Notes: generated by a model from the letters alone, not told the origin. Counted from the stretch's first letter, positions 42,304 to 51,762 are shown. The stretch is DNA of 64,000 bases from JAPORY01 sp965215385 (GCA_965215385.1 OZ244059.1:3162001-3226000), one strand, 5' to 3'. Numbers and translations: made by a program.

Positions 42304-44150
42304 TTCATATGCGGGTTCGGCAGCGGAGCCTCCATCAAGATATTAGCATTGCCGCCGGCCTGGCTATTTTGGTGGTGTCGCTGGTTTTGATCATTTCCGC
42401 TGAGATTCGCAGTACGGCGCGCATTCAACAAGATCGTGCTGATGTGATGGCGTTGCACGAAGGCTTACTGGCGACCATGCTTGATCTACAGCAGGTGGAA
42501 CTTGAAGATTTAGCGCGAAAAATTGAAGCCGATCAGCAAGTCGTTATCGCTTTTCGTGGTGAGGGCGATAAGACGGAGATTGAGCGAGCGCTTGACATTG
42601 CCCGGGATGGTCGTCCAGTCGCGATCGCTTTGGTTGATGAGCGGCGGCAGATTATGGCCGTATCAAGCGATGCTTCAGCTCTGGTTGACGAGACATTTTT
42701 CCAACAACCGCTGGTAACTCTGGCCAGAACATCACTCTTGATTGGTCCTAGGGGCTCTCCTGCACTTATGCATTCCGTCCCGATTCGACGCGGGACTCAG
42801 GTTATTGGCATGATTCAAATTTTACTGCCGATTGCTAACGTTGTCGACGATTACTTTGCCGGGCTTGCGGGATTAATGTTTCGTTCATTTGGGGGAGCAC
42901 TGACCCCGCTCAAGGGCGCTTCAATTGATGTTTCGTACTCTACCACGAGAGATATGGTCACGATTGTCCCACTGGGACTGAACTCCCGTTTAGAAGCTAC
43001 CTTCGTACCGATACGCCATGATCAAACGCCATATATTGGTGATTTAATTTTCTTGCGTGATGTCACCCAATCCTTGCAGCGAGAGGAACTCCTATCCAGT
43101 TTAACCTTTGTCGCCGTCACTGCTCTGATTCTTATTTCGCTTGGATTGCTCTCAAGGTCACTTCGGCTCGGATTTCGACCCTTAGAGGCGGTTGTACAAC
43201 TGCTTGAGGCGATGTCAGAGGGCAACCGCACGTTGCGCTTTCGACGGGCCGCTCTCGTGGACAGCTCGGATTCAATTTCCGATCGAGACAAGGCTTTAGC
43301 ACTTGAAGTTCCGCATCGTGAAATTGGTACGCTCTTGCGAGCGGTCGAGAGCTTTCGGACTGGACTTGACGCGCAGAAGTCTTTGCTCGTTGTGCGAGAG
43401 CAACTCGAAAATGCCAAGCGTATTCAGCAGTCACTTTTGCCGCAGAGTTTTGATCAGCATATGGGGTTAGACATATTTGGTCGGATGCGGCCGGCCCTTG
43501 AAGTCGCAGGAGATTTTTTTGACATTTTTCGATTGAATGATGACAAGCTTGCGGTCGTCATTGCTGACGTTTCCGGCAAAGGCATGGCACCGGCGTTATT
43601 TGCATCGCAGGCCAGTGCCCTTTTTCGAGCGCAGTTTCACCAGTATCACGATCCGGCCGAGGTGATTCGTGTGGCAAATTCGGCACTATGTGAGCGGAAT
43701 CCAGAAGATATGTTTTTAACCTGTGTGCTGGCAGTGATCGCCCCGGCAACACAGGAGGTTACCTTTGTCAATGCCGGGCACTGTCCGCCGATTATTGTTC
43801 AGGCCGATGGGACGCCGCGTCAGGTGGAAACCGAGCCGGAACCAATCGTTGGGATTATCCCTGATCTAGAATGGTCGAGTCACAAGTTTGTGTTGCGGCA
43901 CGGCGAACGTTGCCTGTTATACAGCGATGGTTTCGACGAGGCGCAAAGGGAAAGTGGGGAGATGCTCGGAACTGATCGGGTGCTGGAAATCGTCAAGCAG
44001 GCAACCGAAAACAAATCAATCGCGAGCGAAAAAGTTGCGCTTTCTTTGTTTGACGAAATTGACGAGTTCTCAGCGGGGGCACCGCAGGCGGATGACATTA
44101 CGATCATTACGATACGCACTCTAGAAAATGGCGGGTCTGAGGCTAAGTAG
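42300..44150 (+). CDS. membrane SpoIIE/RsbU-type serine phosphatase
   Basis: 616 residues. A helix at about 17-35, an extracytoplasmic sensor domain to about 255, a second helix near 263-283 and a HAMP-like linker lead to a coil (REQLENAKRIQQSLLPQ), then a PP2C-type domain with GDFFDIF, VIADVSGKGMAPALFAS, FVNAGHCPP, LLYSDGFDEA and ADDITIITI. The metal-binding aspartates are intact. It should dephosphorylate the STAS protein when its sensor is engaged. It closes the operon that begins at 35896, so switch, kinase, phosphatase, sensor-transporter and binding protein form one unit. Confidence 0.9.
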   Translation: MIHMRVRQRSLHQDISIAAGLAILVVSLVLIISAEIRSTARIQQDRADVMALHEGLLATMLDLQQVELEDLARKIEADQQVVIAFRGEGDKTEIERALDIARDGRPVAIALVDERRQIMAVSSDASALVDETFFQQPLVTLARTSLLIGPRGSPALMHSVPIRRGTQVIGMIQILLPIANVVDDYFAGLAGLMFRSFGGALTPLKGASIDVSYSTTRDMVTIVPLGLNSRLEATFVPIRHDQTPYIGDLIFLRDVTQSLQREELLSSLTFVAVTALILISLGLLSRSLRLGFRPLEAVVQLLEAMSEGNRTLRFRRAALVDSSDSISDRDKALALEVPHREIGTLLRAVESFRTGLDAQKSLLVVREQLENAKRIQQSLLPQSFDQHMGLDIFGRMRPALEVAGDFFDIFRLNDDKLAVVIADVSGKGMAPALFASQASALFRAQFHQYHDPAEVIRVANSALCERNPEDMFLTCVLAVIAPATQEVTFVNAGHCPPIIVQADGTPRQVETEPEPIVGIIPDLEWSSHKFVLRHGERCLLYSDGFDEAQRESGEMLGTDRVLEIVKQATENKSIASEKVALSLFDEIDEFSAGAPQADDITIITIRTLENGGSEAK

Positions 44151-44257
44151 TTCGACAGTCTCGGCAAGAACGAGTGCGAATTGCTCCGCGTCTCACGCTT
44201 GGGCGACGGCGGCTTGCGCTCGAAGCCACAACCCGTTGATTGACGGCGTCACGCTAT

Positions 44258-44917
44258 TCAAACGCGGCGAAATACCTGCGCCAGCTTTGGTAGGAATGAC
44301 TTAAACTGCAAAGTACCTTCGGTGGCGGTTAAGCAGATGCAATTGGAGCTCACATCGGCGATGGGTAGGTGCGTACAGTGTTGATCAACGACCGAAATGT
44401 CGCCACGCTGTAAGGTCAGTAAATTATCAATGAGCGTCCCCTGCAGCACCAAGGTCATTTCGAGGCCCTCGTGACCGTGTTCAGGCAATGCGACTCCGGC
44501 CGGAACTTTTAGTAGCCGTGCAGTCGCAAGATCACACGATTTTACCACTACTTGCTCAACTCCTAGACCTACTGACTTCCACGGGACTGCCGCGATGTCA
44601 GTGCCGAGGTATTCTTGCACTGGGGTCGGCAGTAGGCTTGCAGTTGCCGCCGGGGTTGACGGTTCGGGCATGGGGCCGCCGCGAATGAGTGCCAGTGTGG
44701 ATTTGAATAGATCGTCGGCTGACTCTAAGTTTGCAGGCGCAATTGAATTCAAGAGTGCCCCGCCGACGGTATCAAAACTCGCAACGGCTGCGCGACTCTC
44801 ATCACACATCGACAAGTGGCTAGCGACTACGATACTCAAGGCCTCGGGTAGGGTGCCCGCGGCGTAGGCCATCGCGATCGCGTCGGGTAGGGGGTGATTT
44901 ATTTGCATTGTTGTCAT
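44258..44917 (-). CDS. chrR: ChrR-type zinc anti-sigma factor with cupin domain
   Basis: 219 residues. The N-terminal anti-sigma domain has His8, His34 and Cys38, but the fourth zinc position of the H-x3-C-x2-C motif is Ser41 (HLSMCDES) instead of Cys. The C-terminal cupin has PEHGHEGLEMTLVLQG. In Rhodobacter ChrR holds RpoE inactive and releases it on singlet oxygen or peroxides. The gene starts at a four-base ATGA overlap with rpoE (44914-44917). The missing cysteine may weaken zinc binding or change sensitivity. Confidence 0.9.
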   Translation of the reverse strand: MTTMQINHPLPDAIAMAYAAGTLPEALSIVVASHLSMCDESRAAVASFDTVGGALLNSIAPANLESADDLFKSTLALIRGGPMPEPSTPAATASLLPTPVQEYLGTDIAAVPWKSVGLGVEQVVVKSCDLATARLLKVPAGVALPEHGHEGLEMTLVLQGTLIDNLLTLQRGDISVVDQHCTHLPIADVSSNCICLTATEGTLQFKSFLPKLAQVFRRV

Positions 44918-45510
44918 TTGAGTTGGTGACGCAATCGTTCTAGGGCTAATCGGATTCGTGACTTGATGGTTCCGAGCGGCAAGCCCGTCACTTCGGAAAT
45001 TTCGTTGTGGCTCATTTCACCAAAATAGGCGCGCTCAATCATATCAAGCTGCGCTGCCGGGAGTGACTTGAGGGCCGCCTCTAATTTAGCGCAGTCTTGC
45101 TGAAATTCAACATGATCCTCCTGACTTACCGCGGCTTGTTGTCCCCAATCGAGGGCTTCTGGTTCGGGGCGGCGTTGCTTTCTTTGAATATCAATCCGAC
45201 GGTTGCGAGCGATCGTGTAAATCCAGGTCGACACCGATGCCCGCGACCGATCAAATTGTTTTGCCTTATGCCATACTATTGCCATAACATCTTGAATGCA
45301 TTCCTCTGCGAGGCTTGCATCGGTACCGCCACGTACCAAGAACGCTTTGATCCTTGGGGCGAAATAGTAAAAGAGTTCGGCGAAGGCCGCCTCGTCACGA
45401 TGCTCGGCGATGCGTCGCACCTGCTCGGTCCAATCCCCGCGCACGTCACTATTCCTTGTGATGACCGTGTCTGCGATACTTGCGGTCTTGGCCGCCGCTC
45501 TTCTGAGCAT
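44914..45510 (-). CDS. rpoE: ECF sigma factor RpoE (ECF11-like, singlet oxygen response)
   Basis: 198 residues; the real start may be one of several close starts. Region 2 shows AFAELFYYFAPRIKAFLVR and TWIYTIARNRRID; region 4 shows the HTH segments SHNEISEVTGLPLGTIKSRI. Coupling to chrR and the divergent FAD oxidoreductase, DUF1365, MFS, DUF3833 and SDR genes is the layout known from Rhodobacter sphaeroides (RSP_1087-1093), where RpoE drives that operon. A candidate autoregulated promoter lies at 45551-45580. Confidence 0.92.
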   Translation of the reverse strand: MLRRAAAKTASIADTVITRNSDVRGDWTEQVRRIAEHRDEAAFAELFYYFAPRIKAFLVRGGTDASLAEECIQDVMAIVWHKAKQFDRSRASVSTWIYTIARNRRIDIQRKQRRPEPEALDWGQQAAVSQEDHVEFQQDCAKLEAALKSLPAAQLDMIERAYFGEMSHNEISEVTGLPLGTIKSRIRLALERLRHQLK

Positions 45511-45550
45511 TACCGCTGCCGCGTAGCGTAGCAGTTGGGTTCATCGTTGC

Positions 45551-45580
45551 GTTATACGTTTTTAACATCAAATGGGATCA
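45551..45580 (-). promoter_or_regulatory. candidate RpoE-type promoter for rpoE-chrR
   Basis: Read leftward, TGATCC (45580-45575), an 18-base spacer and TATAAC (45556-45551) precede rpoE by about 40 bases. TGATCC is the -35 word of the Rhodobacter RpoE group, so autoregulation is likely. The -10 is only a partial match. No equally good site was found on the plus strand for the operon starting at 45652. Confidence 0.5.
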
Positions 45581-45651
45581 CAAGATTTTGGCAAAGAGAT
45601 TTCCACTTGAGATTCGGCAATTAGGATACACTTATTCCAGCAGAGGAATAA

Positions 45652-46950
45652 GTGGATAAGAGCATAAATTCAATGCCAGATAAGCGAGCAGAGCGGCGAT
45701 CTCGGTCGGTTGCGATTGTCGGGGGTGGAATTTCCGGCATGGGCGCGGCGTTTTGGTTGTCGCAAGGTTATCGGGTGACGCTGTTTGAAGCAACACCTAG
45801 CCTTGGCGGTCATGCGCGCACGGTGATGGCGGGAAGGCATGGTGACCAGCCCGTCGACATTGGCTTTATCGTGTTTAATTTTGCGAATTATCCGTTGTTA
45901 AAAGACTTGTTTGAACAATTGGCGGTTCCGGTCTGCAAGAGCAACATGAGTTTTGGCGTCTCAATTAATGCCAGCAGGTTGGAATACAGCCTGCAGTCAC
46001 TCGATGCCTTGTTTGCGCAGCGTCAGAATCTTGTTCGGCCCAAATTCTTGCAGATGGTATCTGATATCACGCGGTTCAATCGACGAGCCGTTGACATTGT
46101 TGCGGCCCATCCCGAGGCAACGATCGCGGCGCTCTTAGAATTATTAAAAACCGGCTCTTGGTTTCAGGAATACTACTTACTGCCGCTCGCGGGCGCGATT
46201 TGGTCGGCCCCAAAACAGCGAATTCTAGACTTCCCGGCACGAACCTTGGTGCAGTTTTTTAAGAATCACGCCCTGCTGAGCTACACCGGACAACATCAAT
46301 GGTATACGGTAGTGGGCGGGTCTATAGAGTATGTGAACCGCCTCGCGTCAGCCTTACGCAGCCGCAGGGTTGAACTAAGGGCGAACGCCAAGGTTCTTAG
46401 CGTTAGGCGTGACGGATCATCGGTTTATCTCAAATGCGTCGGCGCGGCGTGGGAGACATTTGATGAGGTCGTGCTGGCGACCCATTCCGACGATAGTTTG
46501 CAGCTACTTGCGGACCTACGACCTGATGAGAAAACAGCATTGGGGGCTATTGCCTATCAGCCCAATGAAGTTATTTTGCATGCGGATGATCAGGTTATGC
46601 CGCGGCGGCGAAAAACGTGGTCGAGTTGGGTTTATTCGGAACCAACCGCGGCGACAAAGCCAGGTATTGCGATGACCTACTGGATGAATTCTTTGCAGCC
46701 GATACCTATTGACGATCCTCACTTTGTGACTTTAAATCCCAGCTATAACATTAGGGAGGATCTGATTTATGCACAGACGGTTTTTCGTCATCCGGTCTAT
46801 GATCGGGGGGTGATGGCGGCGCAGGCGCAGCTAGGGCGAATCAATGGGGAAAATCACACGTGGTTTTGTGGCGCTTGGATGCAGAATGGGTTTCATGAGG
46901 ACGGTTTATCGAGTGCCAGCGCGGTGGCGCAGGCATTGTTGTCGGCCTGA
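45652..46950 (+). CDS. FAD-dependent amine-oxidase-like oxidoreductase of the RpoE-ChrR operon
   Basis: 432 residues from the GTG at 45652, with AGAGGAA before it. The dinucleotide motif is VAIVGGGISGMGAAFWLSQG, followed by the ATPSLGGHARTV segment typical of this NAD(P)-binding amine oxidase/desaturase-like group, and the end has WFCGAWMQNGFHEDGLSSA. The Rhodobacter counterpart (RSP_1091) belongs to the RpoE regulon for singlet oxygen and is linked to furan fatty acid or lipid modification. The five genes from here to 50292 are packed with gaps of 21 bases or overlaps. Confidence 0.88.
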   Translation: MDKSINSMPDKRAERRSRSVAIVGGGISGMGAAFWLSQGYRVTLFEATPSLGGHARTVMAGRHGDQPVDIGFIVFNFANYPLLKDLFEQLAVPVCKSNMSFGVSINASRLEYSLQSLDALFAQRQNLVRPKFLQMVSDITRFNRRAVDIVAAHPEATIAALLELLKTGSWFQEYYLLPLAGAIWSAPKQRILDFPARTLVQFFKNHALLSYTGQHQWYTVVGGSIEYVNRLASALRSRRVELRANAKVLSVRRDGSSVYLKCVGAAWETFDEVVLATHSDDSLQLLADLRPDEKTALGAIAYQPNEVILHADDQVMPRRRKTWSSWVYSEPTAATKPGIAMTYWMNSLQPIPIDDPHFVTLNPSYNIREDLIYAQTVFRHPVYDRGVMAAQAQLGRINGENHTWFCGAWMQNGFHEDGLSSASAVAQALLSA

Positions 46951-46971
46951 GGGCAGCAGGCGGACAATGAA

Positions 46972-47730
46972 GTGACCGACAAAGTTCGTCATTTGGCGGG
47001 CCATACCTGGCATGGTCGCAAGGGTAGGGTGGCGAACAGCTTTCGATACTCTATTGACTATGTGCTGATCGACGCTGAAGCTCGATCGCAATTTCCATGG
47101 TTGTTTGGTCGAAATCGCTTTGGTCTGTGCTCACTGTATGATCGCGATTATGGTGGTGATCCGCTTAGTGGTCGGGGGGTACTGTGGGTCCGCGATGTAA
47201 TTGATCAGCGAGGGCTACCGAGACCTGAGCGCATTATGCTGCTGGCGCAGCCACGATTTTGGCATTATGTTTATAATCCGGTTAGCTTTTGGTTGTGCCA
47301 CAACGCCGCTGGCGAAGTTGTAACGGTTATCGCTGAGGTAACAAACACATTTGGTGAGAGACATTCTTACCTTTGCGGTCATAAGGATTGTCGCCCGATC
47401 AATGCGGGCGATAAGTTATATGCTGAGAAAATCCATTATGTATCACCGTTTCAGCAGCTCGCTGGACAGTATGAATTTCGGTTTGATTTTCGGGATGATT
47501 ATATCGGTATTTGGATAGGTTTTTCTGACGATGAAGACGGCGGGGTGACGGCGACGCTTACTGGTCAACTAGTCGACTTATCTAATGCGAGTATATTGCA
47601 GGCGATTGTTCGCCGGCCACTCGGATCAGGTCGGGTTCGAGCCTTGATCTATTGGCAGGCCCTGAAGCTCTGGTGGAAGGGAGAAAAATATCGGATGCGG
47701 CCAGTTCCACCGAGCCACGATATTTCCTAA
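46972..47730 (+). CDS. DUF1365 protein
   Basis: 252 residues from the GTG at 46972 (the ATG three bases upstream is out of frame and stops at once). The family patterns HTWHGRKGRVANSFRYSIDY, RFGLCSLYDRDYGGD and HYVYNPVSFWLCHN are clear, along with the AEVTNTFGERHSY motif. The biochemical role of DUF1365 is not settled; in Rhodobacter (RSP_1090) it belongs to the RpoE-dependent singlet-oxygen response. Its end lies just before the start of the MFS gene. Confidence 0.9.
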   Translation: MTDKVRHLAGHTWHGRKGRVANSFRYSIDYVLIDAEARSQFPWLFGRNRFGLCSLYDRDYGGDPLSGRGVLWVRDVIDQRGLPRPERIMLLAQPRFWHYVYNPVSFWLCHNAAGEVVTVIAEVTNTFGERHSYLCGHKDCRPINAGDKLYAEKIHYVSPFQQLAGQYEFRFDFRDDYIGIWIGFSDDEDGGVTATLTGQLVDLSNASILQAIVRRPLGSGRVRALIYWQALKLWWKGEKYRMRPVPPSHDIS

Positions 47731-47744
47731 CCGGTGAGTGCATT

Positions 47745-48980
47745 GTGCAGAGGTCGCAGGATCGGTTATCGGCTTATGCGCTTTTTTCGGGTCTGTTAGC
47801 GGCAGCGGGGCTGCCGATCTACATTCATGCGCCAAAATTTTATGTCGACGAGTACGGTGTGAGCTTGGCGGCACTTGGTGCAACGCTGTTTGGTTTGCGG
47901 TTACTAGATGTCGTGCAAGATCCAATTTTGGGATGGCTTTCCGAGCGTTGGCGAACGCAACGGTCGCTTTTGGTTGTTATTGGTGCGACGATCATTGCCG
48001 TATCAATGATTGGTTTGTTCGTGGTTTTGCCGCTGCTACCACCATTGCTTTGGTTTGCCTTGATGCTGACGGGGGTTTTTTCGGCATTTAGCCTGCTGTC
48101 AATTAATTTTTATGCTCAAGGGGTGGAGAAAGCGGACCGTCTCACTACGGGCAGTCATTTGCGTTTGGCTCGGTGGCGAGAAACTGGTGCATTAGTTGGT
48201 ATCTGCCTAGCGGCTATTTCTCCGGCATTGTTATCGCCAATCATGGATAATCCGTTCGCCGGCTTCGCCGCCGGTTTTGCTATCGTTACTGTTCTGGCGG
48301 TACTTGCGATGCGACTGGAATGGGGCAGCGTGAGTGCGGGGGCTTCCCTCGGCTTTCGCGAAATCTTGGGGGATTATGAGGCGCGAAGTTTGTTGATCAT
48401 TGCGCTTTTGAATGCGGCACCGGTCGCGGTTACTTCCACCCTATTCCTATTTTTTGTTGAGAGTCGTCTCCAAGCTGCAGGATGGGAGGGTCCGTTACTG
48501 GTTTTGTTTTTTCTTTCTGCCGCTGTTGCGGTGCCGGTTTGGAGTTTATGGGCCGAAAGGTGGGGAGCGGTTCGCGTACTTATTCTGGCGATGACCTTAG
48601 GTTTGGGCGCATTTGCTTTCGCGATCCCTTTGCGGGAGGGTGACACGTTTACTTTTGCGATAATTTGTCTTGTTTCGGGGGCTGCGGTTGGTGCTGACCT
48701 AACCTTATTGCCGGCAATGTTTGCAACGCGGATGGCGAAAATCGCGCCTTCTGGCGCGGAGGGGTTTGGGTTGTGGTCGTTTGTGTCAAAATTTGCCTTG
48801 GCTTTTGCAGCCATTACACTGTTACCCGTTCTGGAGTTTTTTGGCTTTCGTGTTGGCAGTGAGAATTCTCAACAGGCTTTGCTGGTTTTAAGTCTTCTGT
48901 ACGCGGGGTTACCTTGTGTCCTCAAAGTCCTTGCGATTATAGTGCTTTTGATTACGCAACCGCGGGGTATTAACAGATGA
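47745..48980 (+). CDS. MFS transporter of the RpoE-ChrR operon
   Basis: About 411 residues from the GTG at 47745; the open frame begins earlier, inside the DUF1365 gene, but that part is not membrane-like. About twelve helices, with the PILGWLSERWRTQRS loop after helix 2 and similarity in layout to the GPH/MelB-like group (RLLDVVQDPILGWLSERW). It is the equivalent of RSP_1089. Substrate unknown. The stop overlaps the next start (ATGA at 48977-48980). Confidence 0.87.
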   Translation: MQRSQDRLSAYALFSGLLAAAGLPIYIHAPKFYVDEYGVSLAALGATLFGLRLLDVVQDPILGWLSERWRTQRSLLVVIGATIIAVSMIGLFVVLPLLPPLLWFALMLTGVFSAFSLLSINFYAQGVEKADRLTTGSHLRLARWRETGALVGICLAAISPALLSPIMDNPFAGFAAGFAIVTVLAVLAMRLEWGSVSAGASLGFREILGDYEARSLLIIALLNAAPVAVTSTLFLFFVESRLQAAGWEGPLLVLFFLSAAVAVPVWSLWAERWGAVRVLILAMTLGLGAFAFAIPLREGDTFTFAIICLVSGAAVGADLTLLPAMFATRMAKIAPSGAEGFGLWSFVSKFALAFAAITLLPVLEFFGFRVGSENSQQALLVLSLLYAGLPCVLKVLAIIVLLITQPRGINR

Positions 48981-49534
48981 GCATTCTGTCTGGAGTATTG
49001 ATTGGTGCGGGTGGCGTTTTGCTGTTGTGTGCGGTACGGCATTTTGTTGCTGCCTTTGCGGCGCAGAAGCCAGCGCACTATGATCTTGGGCAGCCCGTTT
49101 TTGCTATTCAGACGCACTTGGACGGTCCGATGGTGTGTGAGGGAGTCATATTTGGCCCCTTGGGCCGAGTTTCGGGGCGATTTGTCGGTGATTTTGATAT
49201 CAATTGGGACGGTCCTGCTGGGATTATGAAGGAGCATTTCCGGTACGATGACGGTTCTGAGGTAGCACGCGAATGGCAACTTCAGATCGAGGATGGTGGG
49301 AGAGTTCGTGCGACGGCTACCGACCTTATTGGCACCGCGATTGGGCAGCAATCGGGTCCCACTCTACAGATGAAATATCGCATTAAGCCTGAGGCGGGTG
49401 GTGCGCCCGTCCTCAGTGCGGTTGATTGGATGTATTTGCTGCCGAATGGCACGATTATCAATCGCAGCCAATTTCGTAAATTCGGTATCAAGGTTGCGGA
49501 ATTGGTTGCGACGATAAAACCGGTGCCGTTGTAG
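48977..49534 (+). CDS. DUF3833 protein
   Basis: 185 residues with an N-terminal hydrophobic segment that anchors or exports it. The DUF3833 core shows FDINWDGPAGIMKEHFRYDD, ATDLIGTAIGQQSG and the closing MYLLPNGTIINRSQFRKFGI. Function unknown; it is part of the RpoE-regulated operon in Rhodobacter (RSP_1088), and a lipid-related role is suspected because of its neighbours. Start overlaps the MFS stop; the SDR gene follows after 14 bases. Confidence 0.88.
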   Translation: MSILSGVLIGAGGVLLLCAVRHFVAAFAAQKPAHYDLGQPVFAIQTHLDGPMVCEGVIFGPLGRVSGRFVGDFDINWDGPAGIMKEHFRYDDGSEVAREWQLQIEDGGRVRATATDLIGTAIGQQSGPTLQMKYRIKPEAGGAPVLSAVDWMYLLPNGTIINRSQFRKFGIKVAELVATIKPVPL

Positions 49535-49548
49535 CAGAAAGGCGACGA

Positions 49549-50292
49549 GTGAGATCATTTGAGGGTAAGCGCTATTGGTTGATTGGCGCGAGTGAGGGTC
49601 TTGGGGCCGCGTTAGCGCAATCTCTGAGTGCCAGTGGTGCCGAGCTTGTTATTTCGGCTCGATCGCAAGACCGCCTCAAAACAGTTGCACAATCGCTGCC
49701 GCGGGCGGCGAGTGCGGTGCCAATTGATGTCACCAATGATGATAGCGTCGACAAAGCGGTAACGGCCGTTGGGGAGGTTGATGGGGTGGTTTTTTTGGCT
49801 GCCCAGTACTGGCCGATGTCGGCGACCAAATGGCACCATCAGCAGGCCATTGACATGGTGGAGGTTAACTTTATCGGCTGCCTTCGGGTGTTGGGTAAGG
49901 TGGTTCCGCGAATGATATCGCGAGATGTGGGTCACCTGGTCCTTTGTGGTTCCTTGGCGGGATTTCGGGGATTGCCGGGTGCTATAGGCTACGGCGCATC
50001 AAAGGCAGCACTGATGTCGTTAGCTGAAACGATGCGTGCTGACTTGGCGAATACAAGCGTTGTTGTGCAGTTGGTCAACCCGGGTTTTATTCGTACGCGG
50101 TTGACGGACAAGAACGCGTTTCGCATGCCGTTTATGATGTCGCCAGAGGTAGCAGCAGAGAGTGTATTGCAACACATGCGCGGTGATTCTTTTCAGCGGA
50201 GTTTTCCGCGCGTCTTTTCCTGGGTTTTTCGGGGCAGTCAGCTGATGCCGGACTGGTTATATTTTCGTTTATTGTCATCTCACGAGAACTAA
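49549..50292 (+). CDS. short-chain dehydrogenase/reductase (SDR)
   Basis: 247 residues from the GTG at 49549. The cofactor motif is LIGASEGLGAALAQSL (GxxxGxG form with S-E in the middle) and the active site is GSLAGF, with YGASKAA 13 residues later as Tyr-x3-Lys. It is the last gene of the RpoE-type operon (RSP_1087 counterpart). Substrate unknown, perhaps a lipid-derived carbonyl. Confidence 0.88.
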   Translation: MRSFEGKRYWLIGASEGLGAALAQSLSASGAELVISARSQDRLKTVAQSLPRAASAVPIDVTNDDSVDKAVTAVGEVDGVVFLAAQYWPMSATKWHHQQAIDMVEVNFIGCLRVLGKVVPRMISRDVGHLVLCGSLAGFRGLPGAIGYGASKAALMSLAETMRADLANTSVVVQLVNPGFIRTRLTDKNAFRMPFMMSPEVAAESVLQHMRGDSFQRSFPRVFSWVFRGSQLMPDWLYFRLLSSHEN

Positions 50293-51142
50293 TCCAAGAT
50301 CATCAAATAGGGCTGATTGGTTCTTCAGGTGCCCTTTGCCGCTTCTTGCGCTTAACGGAAGTTTAACGTTAGATGATAGAAAAAGGGTTTCGGCCCTAAC
50401 AGTGGAGTTTTGTCCAAAAATCCACTGCACCGAACTATGGCCGAGCAAATCTGCAAATCGACCCAAAACTGCGAATATCCGGAATTTTGCGAAGTTAAAC
50501 AGACCAAAATAGAACTTACAAATCGCGCCCCATTTCGATACAACGGGCGAAACCCTATTGACGCCGGAAGCGCAAAATTACTTCTCCACTAACAAGAAAA
50601 AAATGGGGAGACTTCGCGGCTTCGTTCAGATCGGCTTTGTGTCGACGCTCACAACCCGCTCAAATCCAAATGTCAGGACGATCACGGGCAACACAAAGCT
50701 ATATATTTCGCGTGGCCACGAATTTAGAAATCGGGACAGTCCCACCATTCGCAACGACTGCCGGCGCCGCTGCTCCGGGTCTCATCGCACTCACTGATCC
50801 CTCGGCTGGTGGCTAGCACCGGAATGGTAAGTAAAAAGCCGCCCCAAAAACCCCGTGAACCGAGGTGATCAGATTCCGCAATTGCCGGCTTCTAGGTTGC
50901 GCCGCCCCTTGCAGATACTCAGCGTGCAACAGTTGCAACAGCGGAGCCAGAGGACGCGCATCCGTGTTCGTGGCGACCAACTGAACCGCAAATTGGGGCG
51001 GCTGTCGCCCGCTGACTCACCGCACCGGCACGTGACCAGTCCGGTGAATTTGTCGGTCATAGCTTAGGCTCCCGCTGGCCTAGGTCGCCAGGATTTCTTT
51101 CGCCTTGCTCACGTTATGGAGCCGTTGGCTTCCGTGCGGCGT
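50293..51142. other. gene-poor stretch, nothing recognised
   Basis: About 850 bases after the SDR gene. Short open frames exist on both strands but none has a recognisable family, a ribosome site and sensible composition together. Confidence 0.5.
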
Positions 51143-51762
51143 TCAGCTGCAGGGCGACTTCCAATTAATCGTCCTCCCCCACGGCTTGCCGGGGGAAAGC
51201 GTGAGCGTGAGAGGGTCGTCGTCTCGTGCCGTCACAGTGAAACTTCTAGTGGCCATATTGCTTGAATCGACGGTGTTCTCGATCTCCGCAGTGAAACTCA
51301 TCCGTGTCTGTGCGCCGCTATCGTTGCAGTTGTTGTCCACGCTTGTTCCGTTCAGATGCACCCGTGCCGAGAAATCCCCTGTCGGGTCGCTGCCGCCGAA
51401 GCTGGTGGGGCCGTAACCATCCTGGTTCCAGACGTATCCGCTGAATCTTGGGTTGTCAACAGCTGTCCATAATGGGGATACTGTCGGGGGTCAGGGAGTC
51501 GATTATAATTGACGGATTATGTTCGGACGGGTTGGTTATGCCCGTGCATCTGAAGGTGAGCGTGAGGACCCAGTTCCCGCCCTCGTCCACAGTGAGGGCG
51601 TTGCCTGCCATGCTTGAAATAGACCGGTCATCCGTGCGGTGTTGCGCTGCTATTGAGCACACTGGCTGCGCTATCGCCACCGCAGGGAATGTCATCATCA
51701 GCACCATAAGTGTGACGATGAGGAGCGTAGTCTTGGGGGGGGGGGGGGGGTAAATGTGTCAT
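51143..51762 (-). pseudogene. secreted protein gene with a poly-C tract after the start codon and one internal frameshift
   Basis: An ATG at 51762, with TTGGAG nine bases upstream, is followed by four codons (MTHL) and then 16 C. After the tract a frame carries a good signal peptide (TTLLIVTLMVLMMTFPAVAI ending AQPVC) and about 70 residues of a beta-rich secreted domain. The start and signal peptide are in frame only if the tract is 15 or 18 bases, so it is off at 16. Near 51470 the frame changes again: the downstream part reads NPRFSGYVWNQDGYGPTSFG to a stop at 51143. The product would be about 200 residues and is not recognised. Confidence 0.5.
51735..51750 (+). repeat. homopolymer G16 tract
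   Basis: Sixteen G in a row on the plus strand, 12 bases inside a start codon of a gene on the minus strand. Such tracts change length by slipped-strand pairing and are typical of contingency loci; they are also error-prone in sequencing and assembly. Confidence 0.9.

Noticed and set aside
45581..45651. RpoE-type promoter for the operon starting at 45652
   Set aside because: Expected from the Rhodobacter locus, but no TGATCC-like -35 with proper spacing is visible on the plus strand here, so none is annotated.
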